In this document: positions 63,601 to 64,000 of the stretch, in pieces
Layout: each line of letters begins with the position of its first letter
Numbering within the stretch: position 1 is the first letter of the stretch
Assembly: GCA_964035545.1 (NCBI GenBank)
Contig: OZ037766.1
Coordinates: forward strand, 15,206,722 to 15,270,721
Direction of reading: 5' to 3'
DNA: 64,000 bases
DNA from: Bugula neritina
Lineage: Eukaryota; Bryozoa; Gymnolaemata; Cheilostomatida; Bugulidae
Translations under genes and position numbers: made by a program
Notes under the pieces: model-generated
Told to the model about the DNA's origin: nothing
The model's input: only the letters and a program-made list of their open reading frames with translations
Database searches by the model: none

Positions 63601-64000
63601 GATCTGAGAACAGGGGTTGGATCCACCACTTCTTGACTGTTGAATAAACTGAACTGTTTGGTTGTCTCTCCACCCTTGGCAGCCACACAGTCCAGCAGCC
63701 ATCTTATGATCTCATCATCAGGATCTCTTTCCTCTTCATTGAACACCATGTCAGACACAAAAGCGACAAAAAAGTTGTTGATTCTCCTTCTTAAACCTTT
63801 GAAAGAAGCCAATCTTTCTTCTCTGTAGAAATGAACAGGTTTAATGATCAAGAGAGCATTATTTATAGCTTCTCACAAACTGCAATACACACACCACACT
63901 ACTTACTCTATATCATCTGCAGATGGCCTGTATTGAAAATCTGAAGGAATCTCGTCACCACAAATAGTGCAGAGTCTTCGGCCAATCACACAACTGTCAC
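54696..64000 (-). CDS. RNF213: RNF213-like E3 ligase, gene B, C-terminal part (5' part beyond window)
   Basis: Twenty exons encode the last 1,149 residues: 63907-64000 (partial), 63465-63822, 63073-63332, 62629-62878, 62372-62515, 61843-62022, 61499-61598, 60888-60922, 60654-60766, 60320-60476, 60047-60209, 59078-59181, 58077-58101 (tentative), 57919-58025, 57568-57817, 57001-57199, 56159-56432, 55623-55898, 54959-55146 and 54696-54870. The order is end of RING (LCTICGDEIP), E3 shell helices (VLRSFLLKLLLR), RZ finger, then the RNF213 C-terminal domain to ...WRRFSVAPPLG-stop. All phases close. The frame is intact, with no stop or frameshift. In vertebrates this half carries ligase activity, with the RZ finger needed for transfer of ubiquitin to bacterial LPS. 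An ATTAAA variant at 54676-54681 is a weak poly(A) candidate. Gene B lies upstream of gene A in the same direction. Confidence 0.9.
55423..55625. repeat. Partial duplication including the 3' end of a gene B exon
   Basis: The stretch AAATAACATGAAGCTGGTGATA...TATACCTGCTTCTGCTTCAT (about 55423-55525) is repeated at about 55547-55640. The second copy contains the real donor end of exon 55623-55898; the first holds a decayed copy of that exon end with its donor. Confidence 0.6.
56035..56165. repeat. Short tandem repeat spanning a splice donor, about three units
   Basis: Units of about 46-50 bases contain AATACCTATCT or AATACCTACCT and GTGACAT. The last unit includes the real donor of gene B exon 56159-56432. 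The other two give decoy-like copies without an exact GT match at the same place. Confidence 0.6.
58077..58101 (-). CDS. RNF213: Gene B: tentative 25-base micro-exon
   Basis: The exon ending at 59078 finishes in phase 0, but the exon starting at 58025 needs one carried base. A 25-base exon between ctttag|ACTCAG and AGGG|GTAGAC supplies exactly this and reads TQRIEDVR. It is chosen only because it restores phase. Another small exon in 58102-59077 could do the same. Confidence 0.4.
58102..60046. other. Gene B introns with nothing recognised
   Basis: Between exons 60047-60209, 59078-59181 and the tentative micro-exon, the sequence is AT-rich with no coding or transposon signal seen. A missed small exon in 58102-59077 remains possible. 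Confidence 0.4.
60654..60922 (-). CDS. RNF213: Gene B: RZ-type zinc finger (two exons)
   Basis: Exons 60888-60922 and 60654-60766 encode KCPNGHPYYIGN joined to CGRPVFSTICPECGANIGG. The pattern C-x3-H...C...C-x2-C with IGxCGxP and a closing IGG is the RZ finger shared by RNF213 and ZNFX1. All presumed zinc ligands are present. In vertebrate RNF213 this module is essential for ubiquitylation of lipopolysaccharide, so gene B should be catalytically competent if its RING or shell is intact. Confidence 0.93.
63907..64000 (-). CDS. RNF213: Gene B: distal end of RING finger
   Basis: The exon fragment reads DSCVIGRRLCTICGDEIPSD and continues FQYRPSADDIE. The LCTIC pair fits the last zinc-binding Cys pair of a RING, and the following helix matches the segment after the RNF213 RING. 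The rest of the RING lies past the window edge, so its completeness cannot be judged. Confidence 0.75.

Overview
The window is animal nuclear DNA. It is AT-rich, with many short exons split by GT-AG introns and with intronic and intergenic retrotransposons and MITEs of several classes. The transposon mix (CR1/Jockey-like and RTE-like LINEs, a Penelope-like element, TA-flanked and hAT-like MITEs, a solo LTR) fits an invertebrate, perhaps a lophotrochozoan. I cannot name the phylum with confidence from the sequence alone.

Both protein-coding genes lie on the minus strand in head-to-tail order. Both are homologues of the giant AAA+ ATPase and E3 ubiquitin ligase RNF213 (mysterin). Gene B enters from the right edge (64000) inside its RING finger. 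It runs through the E3 shell, the RZ-type zinc finger and the C-terminal domain to a stop at 54696. Gene A starts with ATG at 49701 and runs through about 70 exons. In order it has four N-terminal zinc ribbons, a disordered region with a decapeptide repeat, a carbohydrate-binding-like beta domain, a helical stalk, and the AAA core. AAA3 and AAA4 keep intact Walker A and B motifs. Near the left edge gene A either stops at 1579 or continues through a non-canonical GC splice donor into an exon at 569-695 and out of the window. I spliced the exons by eye. Phases close at every junction listed, with doubtful junctions marked.

The most unusual coding feature is in gene A. A 204-base exon with matching phase at both ends (4049-4252) inserts a Cys/His-rich, RING-like module into the segment after AAA4, a point where the human protein, as I recall it, has only a short linker. 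Without this exon the flanking exons still join in frame and read like ordinary RNF213.

Layout by coordinate: 1-568, nothing recognised; 569-23006, gene A C-terminal half (AAA core), with MITEs in introns at 7469-9070, 12700-12934 and 15668-16120 and a 31-base minisatellite at 13521-13892; 23127-27092, a CR1/Jockey-like LINE in an intron on the plus strand; 27215-34542, gene A stalk exons; 34619-39115, a probable solo LTR split by a decayed LINE flanked by a 79-base direct duplication; 39203-49701, gene A N-terminal exons with a 5'-truncated RTE-like LINE at 47490-49020; 49702-54695, intergenic or upstream region with a long palindromic MITE, a perfect kappa-B-like site and a Penelope-like element with inverted arms; 54696-64000, gene B C-terminal part.

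RNF213 in vertebrates is a cytosolic, lipid-droplet-associated E3 with antibacterial and antiviral roles. Tandem copies of such a gene would suit lineage-specific expansion of cell-autonomous immunity, but that role is inference here.
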